The notes beneath the pieces are model-generated. The model searched no databases. It saw only the letters and a program-made list of their open reading frames with translations, and was not told the DNA's origin. A stretch of 64,000 nucleotides of DNA from Anadara kagoshimensis. Its lineage: Eukaryota > Mollusca > Bivalvia > Arcoida > Arcidae. The DNA lies in NCBI GenBank assembly GCA_021292105.1, contig CM037869.1, positions 23,388,050-23,452,049 of the forward strand, read 5' to 3'. How positions within the stretch are numbered: the stretch's first letter is position 1; each line of letters begins with the position of its first letter. Shown here piece by piece: positions 45,876-57,950 of the stretch. The translations under genes and the position numbers were made by a program.

Positions 45876-46995
45876 GCCTGTGGTACCAGGGAGGTACATA
45901 GGCCACTGACAACACTTCTCCATCTGGTTCTATTCTGTGCTAATCTGCCCAGGTCTTGCCATTTTGACCCTCTCTATCCATTTCTGATTGCAGGTTTCTC
46001 CGCCAGGTGTTTCTTGGCCTTCCGACTTTTCCTTTTCCTTGAGGATTCACTGCAGTGCCTGTCTTGTAATTGAATTTGTTGGCTTCCGCAGTGTGTGTCC
46101 TATCATCGTCATTTCCTTTTTGATAGCTCCATCTCTATAGGTTGTTGTTTGGTCTTCTCCCATAAATCAAGGTTGGTGATTATCTCTGGCCATCTGATCT
46201 TTAGGATTTGTCTTAGGCAGTTGTTAATGAAGACTTGGAGCTTGTTTAGGAGACATTTAGTTGTTTTCCATATCTCGCAGCCATATAGAAGTATGGTTTT
46301 AACATTTGAATTAAACAGTCTGATTTTAGTGTTCAAGTTGATGTTACCAGCTCTCCAAATAGTTGTCATCATTCTATATGCTGTTCTTGCTTTTCCTATT
46401 CGGCATTTAATGTCTTGCTCTGAGCCACCTCGACCATCCATAGTGCTACCAAGATATGAGAAGGATTCGACCTCTTCCAAAGGAGTTGATGATAGTACTT
46501 GCACGACTGGTGGTATTTGCCTTAAGCACTTTGGTTTTCTTTTTGCTGATGATAAGGCCAGTCTCATGCTCTCTCTCTTCTATTACAAGCAGTTTGTCTT
46601 TCATTTGTTGGTGGGTGTGGGACAAAAGGGCGATGTCATCTGCAAAATCTAAGTCATCTAGCTGTTCAGTAAGAGTCCACTGGATTCCATTTCTTCTCTT
46701 ACTTGTAGTCTGTCTCATAAACCAGTTAACTGCTAGGAGGAATAAGAATGGTGACAATAAACATCCCTGCTGTACCCCTGTAGTGATATCAAAGGAGTCT
46801 GTGAGTTGACCTTCGTGCATTATTCGACTCTGCATTCCTGTGTATGTGTTCTTAATGATCTTAATAAACTTTTCTGGTATACCATAATGTCCCATGAGTT
46901 TCCATAACACTGCTCTATCTAGGCTGTCAAAAGCTTTTTGGAAATCGGTGAAAACTATATATAGCGATGACTTGAATTCCAGTGACTGCTCGATG
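45876..46995 (-). mobile_element. 5'-truncated LINE, reverse transcriptase remnant
   Basis: On the minus strand the translation shows non-LTR reverse transcriptase motifs: DFQKAFDSLDR (46965-46915 region), TGVQQGCLLSPFLFLL, and the catalytic LDFADDIALL, then YLGSTMDGRGGSEQDI. The reading frame shifts near 46450-46570, so no intact protein is made. The 5' half (endonuclease and most fingers) is missing. A fragment of the same element is at 31005-31275. The clade is not assigned. Confidence 0.88.
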
Positions 46996-47690
46996 ATGAT
47001 TGATTAGATCAACTTTATTATTATAAATATTTTTTCTATTTAAAGATATTTTGTTTTTGGTCACAATTTAGAAAAATTGAGAAAAAATGTCGCAAATTGT
47101 GACATTTGCTACTGACAGTGTGAGCCCTGCCTGTACAAACATGACACATAGGTAATGAAATTAATAATGCAACAAACATTTACATTCAATTTCACACAAG
47201 TCCAAAAACAGTTACCCTGCCTGAGGCCATGGTAGGCCAAAGTTTATGTATTACTACATGTACTGACAAGAAAATAAATTAGTACTTAGTAACAGTGTCC
47301 CCTTAATTATTAATGACTGTCATGGCTAGGGTAAAACTGCTGTAAACTTTCTCTCCTTTCAAATGCTACAGTGTTATTTAAGAGAGTGTAAGATGCAATA
47401 TAATGAATATTATAGTAAGAGGGAGGGACCGAACAAAAGGTCAAATGCAAATGATACATATAGAAAAACCCCCATTTGTATACTTTCCACTAAATTATGA
47501 CTTTATTCATACTGGTTATTAATATCCTAAACTTTAGATGACAGACTAAATCTGTATTGAAAAATTGTGTGAAGAATTTTTTCAGAAATTGTACTTAAGT
47601 AAGGCTTACCCAAACTACACCTGACATAGTACTCTATTAGAAGAAACATTAGCTGTAGGAAAAGTCTGGGTTTTGGTATTCTAGACTATA

Positions 47691-47870
47691 TACAGCTGAA
47701 CCTGCCTTAAAGGTCACCTCTATATAAGGGCCAACTGTCTTTACTAGCCAGAATTTTCCCCCAATTGTCTTTATTCAAGGTATTTGAACCTGTATACAAG
47801 GGCCACCTGCCCATAAAGGCCACTTTAACTTGTTCCCTTGGGTGGCCTTTATAGACAGGTTTGACTGTAT
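47691..47870. repeat. MITE-like palindromic repeat A
   Basis: 'tacagctgaacctgccttaa' at the left and 'atagacaggtttgactgta' at the right, with array-like internal units ('cacctgcccataaaggccac'). Confidence 0.75.
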
Positions 47871-47957
47871 CTGTAAGAAATTTGCATGGTTCCAACTGTA
47901 GGGAAAGTGTAATAAAGGAAATAAGAAATATTGACTGTCAGAATAGGTATATATATC

Positions 47958-48118
47958 TAGGTTTCCACAAATTTAAAATAAGTATTAGCCAAATTTCTAA
48001 AATTTGTGAAAATATAGTCCTTTTTAAAGTATTTTTCCACAAATTTGCTAAAATAGGTTACTTTTTGAAAGAATTCCTCAGAAAGTAGTAGCCAATGGCA
48101 ATTTTGGCTACCAGGAAT
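47958..48118 (+). repeat. MITE-like repeat B
   Basis: It begins 'taggtttccacaaattt' and contains 'tagccaaatttctaaaattt', 'tttgctaaaataggttac' and 'agccaatggcaattttggc'. The right terminus runs into an AT microsatellite. Confidence 0.75.
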
Positions 48119-48542
48119 ATATATATATATATCACTTTATAAGAATCACTGTGAAAATTGTGAATTTTTTTCTCGAAAAGGCTTCTTCTTGTACAGTATG
48201 AATTTTGCATAAATATACAGTACAGACTTGTTGAAAGTTTAACACTTAAGGTAACGAATTGGTGCAGAATCAACAGTTTATCCTGACCCCTATATCTGGC
48301 AGCTTTTTAAATGCTATCTATATTTTGGTAGCATTTTGCCCATTAGGTATCCATATCTCGGCCACTTGGCAGCTGAACTGTGACTCTTTTTTTGTAAGCT
48401 CATTAACACTTTTGACAGGTTTGTACTGTATATGTCCAGCCCTATGTGTCCTTTAATTTTCATATCATGTTACATTTGAGAGGCTGAAAATGTTATTTAT
48501 GTTTTATACTTATCATAACTTTCATCACTGCTGCTTTAAAAG

Positions 48543-48545
<3 letters not shown>

Positions 48546-48590
<45 letters not shown>
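48546..48590. repeat. (AT)n microsatellite
   Basis: Uninterrupted AT dinucleotide run of about 22 units. Confidence 0.9.
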
Positions 48591-48594
<4 letters not shown>

Positions 48595-49009
48595 CTGTAA
48601 CATGGTACTCAATTTCAATGTTAAATTGTCATCACTCATATATGATGACATTCTAACCTTCCTTGTATTGGTTACAGTGTACTACATAGTTTGTATACCT
48701 ACACAACAAGTTAATATTTAAATAAAAATCCAAATCATGTAAATGACATTTTAAATTGTAAAACTTATATTTAATGCCACATAAAACAGGATATTATAAT
48801 ATATATAACTATGAAATTATAAACAATAATCTTGATATAATTTAGACATTATGTGTATTATATATCAGTAGAGTGTTTTTGAATTTTAATGTTTGCCATG
48901 TTTGACCTTTAGTGGTGAACATATATCAGGTCATAGACCCTTGTTTTGTCAAATTTTGTCCTCTTAAGTCCTTAAACCTTTAACTTTGACTTACTTTTGC
49001 GTATGTCAT

Positions 49010-49391
49010 GTCATCTCTCTCTCTCCTTACTTATACCCCATCTCCTTGGTGTGAATAGCTGAAATAATACTGATGTAGTTTAAAACAGTAATTCAGTCTC
49101 GTATCTTGGTCACTCAGCAGCCAAGCTCTAGTTACTTATACCACCCCCCTCTCTCTCTCCGCTTTTACTATTTCTCTCTTCCTTTCCCATTCTCTTCTTA
49201 TAACTTTTCTCTCTCATTTTCTCCTTATAACCTTTCTCTCTCCCTCATACCATTTCTCTTGCCTTAAACCATTTCTCTCTCCCTCTCTCTCCTAAAACCA
49301 TTTCTTTCTCCCCTCTCTCTCTTTATACCATGATTCTCTCTCATTTCTCTTTCTCCCTCTCTCTCATTTCTTCTCTCTCTCTCTTTCTCTC

Positions 49392-49446
<55 letters not shown>
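49010..49446. repeat. Long CT-rich tract
   Basis: Pyrimidine-rich DNA with degenerate 'accatttctctctccctc' units ends in an uninterrupted (CT)n of about 27 units (49393-49446). It lies about 1.1 kb upstream of candidate TSC22 exon B. Confidence 0.85.
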
Positions 49447-49450
<4 letters not shown>

Positions 49451-50530
49451 ATTTATGACTATCTCTCATAGACAGACAGCTGTTTATTACTACCTCTCAC
49501 ATATTGACAGGTAAGCTTGGTATTGTAGTACATGATTATCTTCACGTTGACATGATTACCACACCTTAACACTTATATTACCAAGTAATATTACCCAACA
49601 TTACCTTAATCCCTAGTTTGTTACCCCTGCTAGGTATAATTAAGAGGGATTTCTTTATCTCAGTCACATCTTTTGATTGTATTAATGTCATGTTTTCACC
49701 TAATTTTATATAACCAGTTTAAAGCAGCTATCACTAGTAGGTAAAAAACGAGAGATAGTTCATTATATTATTTGTGTGTTATAATGATTGATGGATTTAT
49801 ATATATATATATATATATAGTGGAAAAGTAGGGCTTCATTCAAGTGTGACCAACTATTTCTGTGCACAGGGCTTGCTTGACCAGACTTTATTACAAGTAT
49901 ATAATTGTTTATGAATGATATTGTGACCTGAGTGTGTGTGTCCCTGAGGCTATATATGTTGTACAGTGCTGGACAGGTCTACTGCATCACAACACCAAAA
50001 ACACTGGTGAGATTAATATATATGTGACCAAGATCTAGAAGATAAGGATGTATTTGTTGATATAAAGAGAGTTGTTTATGTTGAAATATACCTGTCTGAG
50101 GTTGAAAGAGTTGATGAAGAAAAGACGTTTAAAGAAGAAAAAAAAACCACTTAGGGTGTATTTGTGTAGAAGTTTTTTAAGTTGTTTATGTTGAAATTCA
50201 CTATCTTAGTTAAAACTAGTTGGAGAAAAAACTTTTAAAGAAAAACACTGTTTTAAGCAATTACTGATTTAGGATGTGTAAATTCAAGGTGCTTTGAAGT
50301 TACTTTTTCATGAGTTGGTGATAAGAAGGTTTGGATTTGTAGATACTCAGCTGAACTTTATATGTTGTGAAAGATTGACACAAAGCAGTTTTGAAATTTA
50401 GAATTAAGTATATACCATAAGTCAGGAGTGTGGAATTGTAGATATTCTGAAGTTTACATTTCGCAGTTTAAGATTTAAATTTTACCATATACCATAAATA
50501 AGTCAGGAGTTGTTAAAACTTTCATCCAGA

Positions 50531-50781
50531 ATGATGAATTATTTAGATCGAGGTTTGAAACTGGACAAACCTAGACCCAGAAGTAGAAGTGATGATAGTT
50601 ACATCAATAGTAATTCATTTCCCAGCTATACCAATGCCAAACTGGCACAGTCCAGCACAACCACGCCAGCATATCTAGTCATGCCGTACTATATGTACCG
50701 GTCACTTAGTCAGGAGAACTTACCCGTGTATTATGGCCAGCATACTGGTACTTGGCCACAACCTTGGTATAAATATCAAAA
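50531..50781 (+). CDS. Candidate TSC22 alternative first exon B
   Basis: ATG at 50531 (A at -3), followed by a second ATG. It gives 83 codons plus two bases, then AAAA|GTAAGT, a full-consensus donor. The peptide begins MMNYLDRGLKLDKPRPRSRS, continues Ser/Asn/Tyr-rich (PAYLVMPYYMYRSL) and ends TWPQPWYKYQ. No database family is recognised. Assignment to the TSC22 gene rests on strand, position between the long first exon and the missing box exon, absence of an acceptor need, and the same phase 2 at the donor as exons A and C. It could instead be a first exon of an unrelated gene. Confidence 0.6.
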
Positions 50782-51037
50782 GTAAGTGTTCTAAATGTCT
50801 CAAAAGCTAATAAATGTAGTAAGGACATCATCAGGATACTGTTATGTTTTCATTCCTGTAGCCAAAATGCAAAATCTACATTGGCTTCTAATATGTTTGA
50901 GAAATTCTTTCAAAATTAATATATTAGTATTAAATTTGTTTAAATTTGACTTAATTTTGAAAAAAATTTTTTTTAGAAGGACTTTGGTATATTTACAAAA
51001 ATTTTAGAAATTACGCTACTTACAGTTGTACATTTGT

Positions 51038-51222
51038 GGAAGCCTAGCCAATTGTATCTTAAGTTTTCACAATTTTAAAATTATTAGTAGCCGGATTTAT
51101 GAAATTTGTGAAAATAAGAGTTCTGTTTGAAGTATTTTCACAAATTGGCTAAAATAGGTTAATTTTTGAAAGGATTTCCCAGAAATAAGTAGCCAATTGT
51201 TATTTTGGTTACTAGGAAGCAT
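51038..51222 (+). repeat. Degenerate MITE-like repeat B
   Basis: 'aagcctagcc', 'attattagtagccggattta', 'aatttgtgaaaataagag' and 'aaataggttaatttttgaaa' follow the family order. A weaker reverse-oriented copy may lie at 50850-51010. Confidence 0.55.
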
Positions 51223-51559
51223 AGATTGTATCTATTTTTTCTTGAAATTTATGAAACTTCACAGTAACAGTCTTTGGTTAGAGATGCCATTGGCTATATT
51301 TATTTTGATCTTGTATAAGGTTGGGAAAACATGAATTTCTCAGTTTGGGGTTTGTTTGAGGGACATTTGAAATATGGCTCTCCATTTTAGGTATAATTAG
51401 ATTCCAGTTATGGTAATGGTATTGAATTGTATTGAATGACAGTAGTTGTGATCATAAATTTTGTATGTTTTGTATTGAACTCGGATGTGGACAAATTTTC
51501 TATGGTTTTCAGGATTTGAGTCACCTGTTTTAAGTTTCATTTCTTCTTGGATATTCAAC

Positions 51560-52318
51560 ATTTAGGAACACACGGACAAGTGGTTAACATTTTAGGTCGA
51601 GGTCAGAAACCTCAGCCAAGCTGCTGGGTATTTTCTTGAGCACTTCATTAGGTCACCTGAGTGAATCCTCAAGATGACCTGTAAAAAATCTTTTTCTCCA
51701 CTATCTGGTTTCTATCGGAATCTTGGCAGATGCAACAAAGAGGTGAAAGAGAGAGCCTATCTTTCCCTCATAAGACCACACCTGGAATATGGAGCATCCA
51801 TATGGGATCCCTATCGCCATTACCAGATTGATGGTGTAGAAATGGTCCAGCGTGGGGCAGCCAGGTTTGTCACAGGACGCTACAACCGTACTGAGAGCGT
51901 AACATCAATGCTTCAGAACCTCAAGTGGCCGACACTTAAGCAACACAGACAAGACTAGCGACTTGTGCAATTTTATAAGTGCGTCAATAGAATTGGAGTG
52001 CTCTGCCTACCCAATGACATAACACAATCCATTAGACAGACAAGGGGGCACAACAGCATCAGCTTTATCCAAATCAGCTGCAACACCGACACCTACAAGT
52101 ATAGCTTTTTCCCTCGCACTATCCCAGAGTGGAACACGCTACCAGAGAAGGTTGTCACACAGGCAACTGTGGAGTCATTTAAGATCATGCTCCACAGTTC
52201 CAGTGCAGAGTAGAGGGAAGTGGCAACTAGTGTAAATAGTTTTAAGCCACGTCACACAAGTACTCCTGTGAGTTGATACTGATAAGCGCTACACAGTATT
52301 CCAGTAAATAAATAAATA
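51560..52318 (+). mobile_element. 5'-truncated LINE, reverse transcriptase C-terminus
   Basis: The translation from about 51674 shows KERAYLSLIRPHLEYGASIW and VQRGAARFVTGRY, typical of the region after the RT palm in Jockey/CR1-like LINEs. A TAG at 51956-51958 interrupts it, after which the frame continues to 52213 (FFPRTIPEWNTLPEKVV). The 3' end is a (TAAA)n tail at about 52303-52318. It is a dead copy in the TSC22 intron. Confidence 0.87.
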
Positions 52319-52455
52319 AACCTTTGTCCGTTCATCCTTCTGAAACAAAACATTTGTAAGTTTTCTAAGCAACTACAATACATGCATTATCAGGTAATCT
52401 GTAAACCTTTCACTTGAATTATGGTAAGTAATTCCAATGAAACCGAAGGGATTTC

Positions 52456-52625
52456 TAGGTTTCCATAAATTTAAAATAATTAATAGCCAAATTTCCAAAA
52501 TTTGTGAAAATATAGTCCTTTTTAAAGTATTTTTCCACAAATTTGCTAAAATAGGTTACTTTTTGAAAGAATTCCTCAGAAATTAGTAGCCAATGGCGAT
52601 TTTGTCTACCAGGAATGGAAACATA
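52456..52625 (+). repeat. MITE-like repeat B, full copy
   Basis: 170 bp with ends TAGGTTTCCA and TGGAAACATA, which are 10-bp terminal inverted repeats with one mismatch. The interior is partly self-complementary. Confidence 0.8.
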
Positions 52626-54242
52626 GGATTTTGCCAGGCTTAATGCAGCAGTTTTAAGTTTGCAAATCTAGTTGACCGACGAATCACATTTAAGGTCACA
52701 ATGGCCTTAAATAGTTCAACCTTAAGACATCCTGTCATGAGCAGAATGGCTTGAATTAAGGTCATATATAATACTAATTCATCAAGTTGACCGCTACCCA
52801 CATCAAGGTCACAGTGACCTGAAGTAGTAAAACATTAAAAGAACTGAAACAGTGAAAGGCCTAGATTCCTGACACGGCATCACAGTATAAATCTACCACA
52901 CAAATGCTGTTATGTGTTATCAACATTCAGATTTTGGCTTAAACTAAGGTCTTTTTTATTTGCATTTTCTTTGCAAGTCCATCTTTAAGCTGTCATATGT
53001 CAAAAAATGAGGGGATTTTCCCCATCTTTTAAAGTTATTTTTCAAATGTTCTCCTCGGAGGACCAAGCATTTTATTACTATTTTTTTAAATATTTTACGA
53101 GTTTCAAAAAAGGTCTTCTTAAATTTGGAGAAAAAGGTCAAATTTTGAAAACTTGGAAAATTAAAATTGACCACTGAATACATAATTGATGTCTAACATT
53201 AACTGCTAAGATTAGCTCATTGTGTCCAAAATCTAGTGCAGTGGGCTTGTCTATGACATATTATACTTGTCATCTATTGAAAAAACCTGTAGTTATTGTC
53301 TGAATGCCTCTTAGTCAATCAGAACCTAATAAATAGTATAGTACATCTGCAATCATCATATAATTAGTGTAAATGATATTTGTGTAACAATGGTCTGTCA
53401 TTGTCTGACAGGCCACATGTAGAAGTTAAAACTAAATATGACATGTCTGTCACAATCAACTTTGTGTAAAACCAGACAGAGGTTTAAGGGTACTAACTTG
53501 TAATTTCCATACTTGTATTCCTAGTAAGAAGCACCTTCAAAGTACTCAATTCATGTATATATAAATTCTAAACTGAAAATTTTACATTACAATATTATTT
53601 AAGAAGCCTGTACCAAGTCATTAGAAAAACAACTTGTTGAAATTCAGGTTATCTTCACATTGTTTATGTATTGAAATGGGTCACCATGATAACGAAGAAC
53701 AAAGTGTGATTTGTTGTATGGTTTGTAATGGTGTTATTGAAGATGATGATAATTATTTAATTTTGTAGTATAAAACATTACATATATCAGAAAACAGTTA
53801 AATAAATTCATCTTTATTGCTCTAACAAGTAAAAATAACTTGTATACAAATATTAGGGTGAAAATTGACACTATTCAGCTATAGCAGATATTACTGTATA
53901 TTAAAGCAAAGTTGAAAGGTATCATGTTTTGTGAATTCATAAGAGTTATTTCCCTTTAACTGAAAAAATATTTTAGAAAATGGTTATACAAAGCAACACA
54001 CTATTTACCATAGCAAAATAGTACAGGTCCTAATCAGACAGGTGACTGGATCACAGTTACACAAATTTTTAAAACCAATGAGTAGAATCCAAGTCTGATG
54101 TGATGTTTGGATTTTGTAGTGTCTAATGAAGCCCATAAGTTCTTCAATTTGTAAAATTTGGTCTATAATTTTTACCTTTTTTTTCCACAAAAAATGTATC
54201 ACTAATTTTATTATTTATTTTACTTATTATAAAGATATCATT

Positions 54243-54267
54243 TACTTATTTATTTATTTATTTATTT
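54243..54267. repeat. (TTTA)n microsatellite
   Basis: About six TTTA units. Confidence 0.8.
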
Positions 54268-54555
54268 GGTTTCAACAATCTGTAAGTTACAATGAAATTA
54301 ACTTTATTGTGTCAGCACTGACATCATTCACTTTTATTTAAGAAAGTAAGAATTACCTCCCTTTGATTGTAAAATGATATTCGCTATGTGTAGTGCCAAA
54401 ATGTATAAACATTATGATTTTCCACAGTTACTGTTATCAACATCATATGTGTGTTTCATGGATTTATAGTTATTTTCCAGGTAAGTGTTTCGTTTCGTTG
54501 TTTTAAGTTTATAACACTTTCTTCTTTGGTCATTCATTACACATAAACTGCTACC

Positions 54556-54625
54556 GGTACTCCACTAAGTTGGTAGAGTGCTTGCTTTATAAGTGGGAGG
54601 TTGGGGGGTTCAAGTTGTTAGGACT
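54556..54625 (+). repeat. SINE head fragment
   Basis: 'actccactaagttggtagag' and 'gtgcttgctttataagtggg' match the tRNA-like head only. A more complete SINE follows at 54655. Confidence 0.6.
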
Positions 54626-54654
54626 TTCTTTAGTCAATCATTATACATAATAAA

Positions 54655-55010
54655 ACTACTATGGCAGTTCGGTTGGTATGGTGCTCATATCATATTTTGG
54701 AGGTTGTTGGTTTGAACCACAGACCAGAACTGACCAAGACTTGAAAATAGGTAGTAACTGTTCTTTTGCCAAGCACTCAACATTTAGAAATTTTGATAGT
54801 CACAGAGTCCTTTGGAAGAGACATTAAAAACAGCAATGTCCCTTGTCATGGCAGGTATGGCACATTTAAGAACCCTCCCTACCCATTGCCCTAAGCGCAC
54901 TGTAATGGCCAAAATTTCTGACTCTTCACGGTCACTATAGTTGGTGACATCATGATATAAATGAAATATTCTTGTCTAGGACATAAAACCCGCTCAATCA
55001 ATCAACCATT
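54655..55010 (+). repeat. tRNA-derived SINE with TCAA tail
   Basis: 'tggcagttcggttggtatgg' (A-box region), 'tggtttgaaccacagacc' (B box), body 'gtcacagagtcctttggaag', tail 'gatataaatgaaatattc' ending 'ctcaatcaatcaacc'. Confidence 0.75.
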
Positions 55011-55572
55011 ACACATAACAGCTAAAGCATCTTCATTGCTTTAATGGAACTTGTAATGTGCAGATCGTTCTGAGACCTTTTAACTTTTTAGTCAGACTTT
55101 TTAACATTTTGTTTAATATCTTATTATTAGTTAACATATATTCTTATAGAAAACATTCGGGCAGTTAAAGTCTAATATCAGATGCTGCAGTAATATGAAA
55201 TGGCTTATTAAGTTATTTTGAAGGTCATAACGATTTCACATATTTAGTAAGTTTATATCACCAACTGAGAGACCTAGAAGGTAAAATCATCAGTGTAATA
55301 CACCTAACCAATAGGTTATAGCTTCAACAACATTTATAATCAAATACTTATTCATGTCCTCCCATAAGTGTGTGTTTAGGCCTATTGGGACTCTAATTGC
55401 TTTTATTGCTAAAGAAAGTGTTGAGGCTTATTGATGCTTTTTGGTAATAACACGGCTATAATGTTGGTCAGAAATAGCTCCTGTCCAGCTAAGACCTCAA
55501 GGAGTTGCTTAAATTTGGCATTCCAGGAATTGGTTTGATAATTTACAGTATATACATATACTATATGCAATG

Positions 55573-55705
55573 ACTAGGTTTCCACAAATTAAGATAGAAC
55601 ATGTATATTACTATAAGTAGCTAACTTTGCAAAATTTGTGAAAATATAGTCCCACTAAGGTATATTTTAGTGCTAATAGTGATTTTGGCAACCAGGAATG
55701 GATCA
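55573..55705 (+). repeat. MITE-like repeat B, shortened copy
   Basis: 'actaggtttccacaaattaa' at the left, 'gcaaaatttgtgaaaatata' inside and 'ggcaaccaggaatggat' at the right. Confidence 0.65.
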
Positions 55706-56039
55706 AAACATAGCTTATCTGACTGTGCCAAAGTTGAAAGACCTCAGATCAAAACTAAAAGAGGTCATTAAATAGTTGTGTTTGTTAATTTAGAAAATGG
55801 AAAATTACTTAGTATTAGGGAGTGCAGATAAACCACTAGGTCAGATTCGACTAAAAGATAAACACATGACCTCAAAAATATAGAACACATTTTGTCGCAG
55901 CTAAATCCAGCTAAAAGATAAACACATGAGGTCACAAATATAGAACTCAATTTGTTGCAGCTAGGCTAGTACTTTTAAAGCAGTGTTCAGTCTCAAATAC
56001 ATTATTTCCAAAATATTTGTTTTTAATTATGGGTCTAGT

Positions 56040-57950
56040 ATTGAACCTAAACACCAGCAAGCCATTAGGAAACAGAGCTCTCACATAGTCATTTTATGAT
56101 ATTTTGTTCCATTCATTGAACCTCAACATCAGCAAGCCATTAGGAAACAGAGCTCTCACATAGTCATTTTATGATATTTTGTTCCATTCATTGAACCTCA
56201 ACACCAGCAAGCCATTAGGAAACAGAGCTCTCACATAGTCATTTTATGATATTTTGTTCCATTCATTGAACCTCAACACCAGCAAGCCATTAGGAAACAG
56301 AGCTCTCACATAGTCATTTTATGATATTTTGTTCCATTCATTGAACCTCAACACCAGCAAGCTTTTAGGAAACAGAGCTCTCCAGGGGCGTAGCTGGGGT
56401 GTTTATGATGTGGACGCCTAAAGAGGGCCGCCCTGATGCGAATTTTCGGCCCTCCAGGGCGCTATTTATCAGAATTTTTCTTATAATTTTATGCTATGCT
56501 GTTGTAGTTTTTGTCGTTCTTTTGAGGACTGGTTCATTCTTAAACCTGAAGACGAGGTACAAGGGGATCTGATGTTGTATGGCATAAGCACTACGAAAAC
56601 AACACACTCAATAATTGAGAAAGTCAAGTTAAAATGGGAGTTCAGTTAATATAGTGGTGAGGTTAAACGGAGGAGAGGAAATATATTTGTAAATATATTG
56701 CGTTAATACATAATGAAACCTGACGAATCTTGTGTATCTGGATTCTGCTGTTGAGCTGCTGGACTAACTGCGCTCGAGTTATCGGCTTTTGAAGCCAAAA
56801 ACAAATCAGATAGTTTTAATTGTTTTGCCATGCCGGCAAAGTCAAGACAACACCGGAACCGCACCTCAGAGGCTATCGAAGTCAGGTGTAAACCGAATTC
56901 GTATATAACATTTCCGGTGAAGACCAACGGTTTGGGTATAAGAAATATATTATACTCTCTCTCTCTCTTTTTTTTTTTTTTTTTTTTTTGCGAAAACGAT
57001 GTGGACGTTTTTGCGTACAAACGTACGCCTGGCTACGCCCCTGCTCTCACATAGTCATTTTATGATATTTTGTTCCATTCATTGAACCTCAACACCAGCA
57101 AGCCATTAGGAAACAGAGCTCTCACATAGTCATTTTATGATATTTTGTTCCATTCATTGAACCTAAACACCAGCAAGCCATTAGGAAACAGAGCTCTCAC
57201 ATAGTCATTTTATGATATTTTGTTCCATTCATTGAACCTCAACACCAGCAAGCCATTAGGAAACAGAGCTCTCACATAGTCATTTTATGATATTTTGTTC
57301 CATTCATTGAACCTCAACACCAGCAAGCCATTAGGAAACAGAGCTCTCACATAGTCATTTTATGATATTTTGTTCCATTCATTGAACCTTAACATCAGCA
57401 AGCCATTAGGAAACAGAGCTCTCACATAGTCATTTTATGATATTTTGTTCCATTCATTGAACCTTAACACCAGCAAGCCATTAGGAAACAGAGCTCTCAC
57501 ATAGTCATTTTATGATATTTTGTTCCATTCATTGAACCTCAACATCAGCAAGCCATTAGGAAACAGAGCTCTCACATAGTCATTTTATGATATTTTGTTC
57601 CATTCATTGAACCTCAACACCAGCAAGCCATTAGGAAACAGAGCTCTCACATAGTCATTTTATGATATTTTGTTCCATTCATTGAACCTCAACACCAGCA
57701 AGCCATTAGGAAACAGAGCTCTCACATAGTCATTTTATGATATTTTGTTCCATTCATTGAACCTCAACATCAGCAAGCCATTAGGAAACAGAGCTCTCAC
57801 ATAGTCATTTTATGATATTTTGTTCCATTCATTGAACCTCAACACCAGCAAGCCATTAGGAAACAGAGCTCTCACATAGTCATTTTATGATATTTTGTTC
57901 CATTCATTGAACCTAAACACCAGCAAGCTTTTAGGAAACAGAGCTCTCAC
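56040..57950. repeat. 75-bp satellite array, about 16.6 units
   Basis: Nearly identical 75-bp units contain 'ttgaacctcaacaccagcaa', 'gccattaggaaacagagctc' and 'tcatagtc'-like 'cacatagtcattttatgata'. Unit differences are mostly limited to 'cctcaacacc/cctaaacacc/ccttaacatc' and 'gccatt/gctttt', so expansion looks recent. A 661-bp element splits the array. It lies in the putative TSC22 intron between exons B and C. Confidence 0.95.
56383..57043 (-). mobile_element. hAT-like element inside the 75-bp array
   Basis: The ends CAGGGGCGTAGC and GCTACGCCCCTG are exact 12-bp terminal inverted repeats. The flanks are CTCTC on both sides (56378-56382 and 57044-57048), a 5-bp duplication. A minus-strand ORF (about 56703-56860) gives FAGMAKQLKLSDLFLASK, resembling the N-terminus of hAT/ZMYM1-like transposases. 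(CT)n and T runs lie at 56956-56989. It is non-autonomous. The family is provisional because most hAT elements make 8-bp duplications. Confidence 0.82.

Larger units (their letters stand above)
35347..50530 (+). other. TSC22 gene intron (exon A to exon B)
   Basis: Inferred from the donor at 35347 and the absence of any TSC22-box exon downstream. It holds a poly-C run (35443-35459), SINEs, repeats A, C, E and R, a hAT insertion, a LINE and long CT-rich DNA, all listed separately. No other gene was recognised on either strand. Confidence 0.55.

Noticed and set aside
46095-46809. 185-aa and 117-aa plus-strand ORFs
   Set aside because: They are antisense to a recognisable reverse transcriptase with a FADD motif on the minus strand.
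56040-57950. CRISPR-like regular repeats
   Set aside because: Whole 75-bp units are nearly identical with no variable spacers, and the DNA is animal nuclear; this is a satellite.
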